Assembly: GCF_013385175.1 (NCBI RefSeq)
Contig: NZ_JABZEO010000015.1
Location: 1-64,000 of the forward strand
DNA: 64,000 bases
Direction of reading: 5' to 3'
Origin: Allochromatium humboldtianum
Lineage (GTDB): Bacteria > Pseudomonadota > Gammaproteobacteria > Chromatiales > Chromatiaceae
Positions 63,759-64,000 of the stretch are shown one piece after another. The stretch's first letter is position 1. Each line of letters opens with the position of its first letter. A program made the position numbers and the translations under genes. The notes beneath the pieces were generated by a model. That model was given only the letters and a program-made list of their open reading frames with translations, did not search any database and was not told the origin of the DNA.

Positions 63759-64000
63759 GTGAGCGATAGCATCGTCCATGTGACCGATGACTCTTTCGAA
63801 GAAGAGGTTCTGAAATCCCCCGATCCGGTGTTGGTCGACTACTGGGCCGACTGGTGCGGACCCTGCAAGATGATCGCTCCCGTGCTCGACGAGATCGCCG
63901 ACGAATACGCCGGGCGCGTCAAGATCGCCAAGCTCAACATCGACGAGAACCCCAACACCCCGCCCCGCTATGGCATTCGCGGCATCCCGACCCTGATGCT
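63759..64000 (+). CDS. trxA: Thioredoxin TrxA, N-terminal part (cut by window end)
   Basis: The first 80 residues of thioredoxin are present, starting at GTG 63759 with GGGAGA (63745-63750) eight bases upstream. The sequence shows [20 protein letters not shown], the active site WCGPCK in [29 protein letters not shown]-like [18 protein letters not shown] and the cis-proline in GIRGIPTLM. It reduces disulfides in cytosolic proteins. It is divergent from rhlB, the arrangement that is usual in gammaproteobacteria, where rho often follows. Confidence 0.97.
   Translation, partial: MSDSIVHVTDDSFEEEVLKSPDPVLVDYWADWCGPCKMIAPVLDEIADEYAGRVKIAKLNIDENPNTPPRYGIRGIPTLM

Overview
The window is high-GC chromosomal DNA, densely coding, with gene order and protein content typical of a gammaproteobacterium. 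The combination of a type I-E CRISPR-Cas locus, a menaquinone (men) cluster, opgG/opgH glucan genes, pta-ackA, TrpB2, EttA and the divergent rhlB/trxA pair suggests a purple sulfur bacterium of the Chromatiaceae (Allochromatium-like). That placement is an inference from gene content; there is no rRNA or photosynthesis gene in the window. No tRNA or rRNA gene was recognised.

Region 1 (1-10.8 kb) is a complete type I-E effector and adaptation locus, apart from a cas3 cut by the window edge: cas3, cse1, cse2, cas7e, cas5e, cas6e, cas1, cas2, then a leader and an array of 54 repeats and 53 spacers. Two things do not belong to the textbook operon. The first is a CRISPR-repeat-like hairpin overlapping the cas3 stop codon, followed by a promoter and a 49-residue hydrophobic peptide ahead of cse1; this resembles the layout of CreTA-type RNA toxin-antitoxin modules. 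The second is an orphan HicB antitoxin gene between cas6e and cas1.

Region 2 (10.8-25.2 kb) holds a TonB-dependent receptor, a FixJ-like regulator with its PAS histidine kinase, an RDD protein, lptG without lptF, pepA, a TrpB2-type tryptophan synthase beta chain, a LysM protein, an HDOD regulator, the ribosome-associated ABC-F protein EttA and an EF-hand protein.

Region 3 (25.2-35.2 kb) is the menaquinone region: two alpha/beta hydrolases, menF-menD, an oppositely oriented AAA/PD-(D/E)XK protein, then menB, menA and menC. menE is not in the window. menD carries an in-frame palindromic insertion.

Region 4 (35.2-52.2 kb) is carbohydrate and envelope-glucan metabolism: a large GH94-type phosphorylase, a (alpha/alpha)6-barrel sugar hydrolase, an SbmA/BacA-like ABC protein with an eroded ATPase domain, a GH1 beta-glucosidase and the opgG-X-opgH operon. 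Between the two large sugar enzymes sits a DUF433/DUF5615 toxin-antitoxin pair split by an IscB (OMEGA) element with its predicted omega RNA. All catalytic residues of IscB that I can identify are present.

Region 5 (52.3-64 kb) holds an OmpA-domain coiled-coil protein, pta-ackA, a double-thioredoxin periplasmic protein, a Fic protein under a perfect palindromic operator, a truncated MmeI-like restriction enzyme fragment, a GMP/IMP nucleotidase, rhlB with an unusual insert, and the start of trxA. Outside the CRISPR array, no stretch of 300 bases is left without a described feature except parts of the cas3-cse1 gap (1003-1383), which is itemised below.
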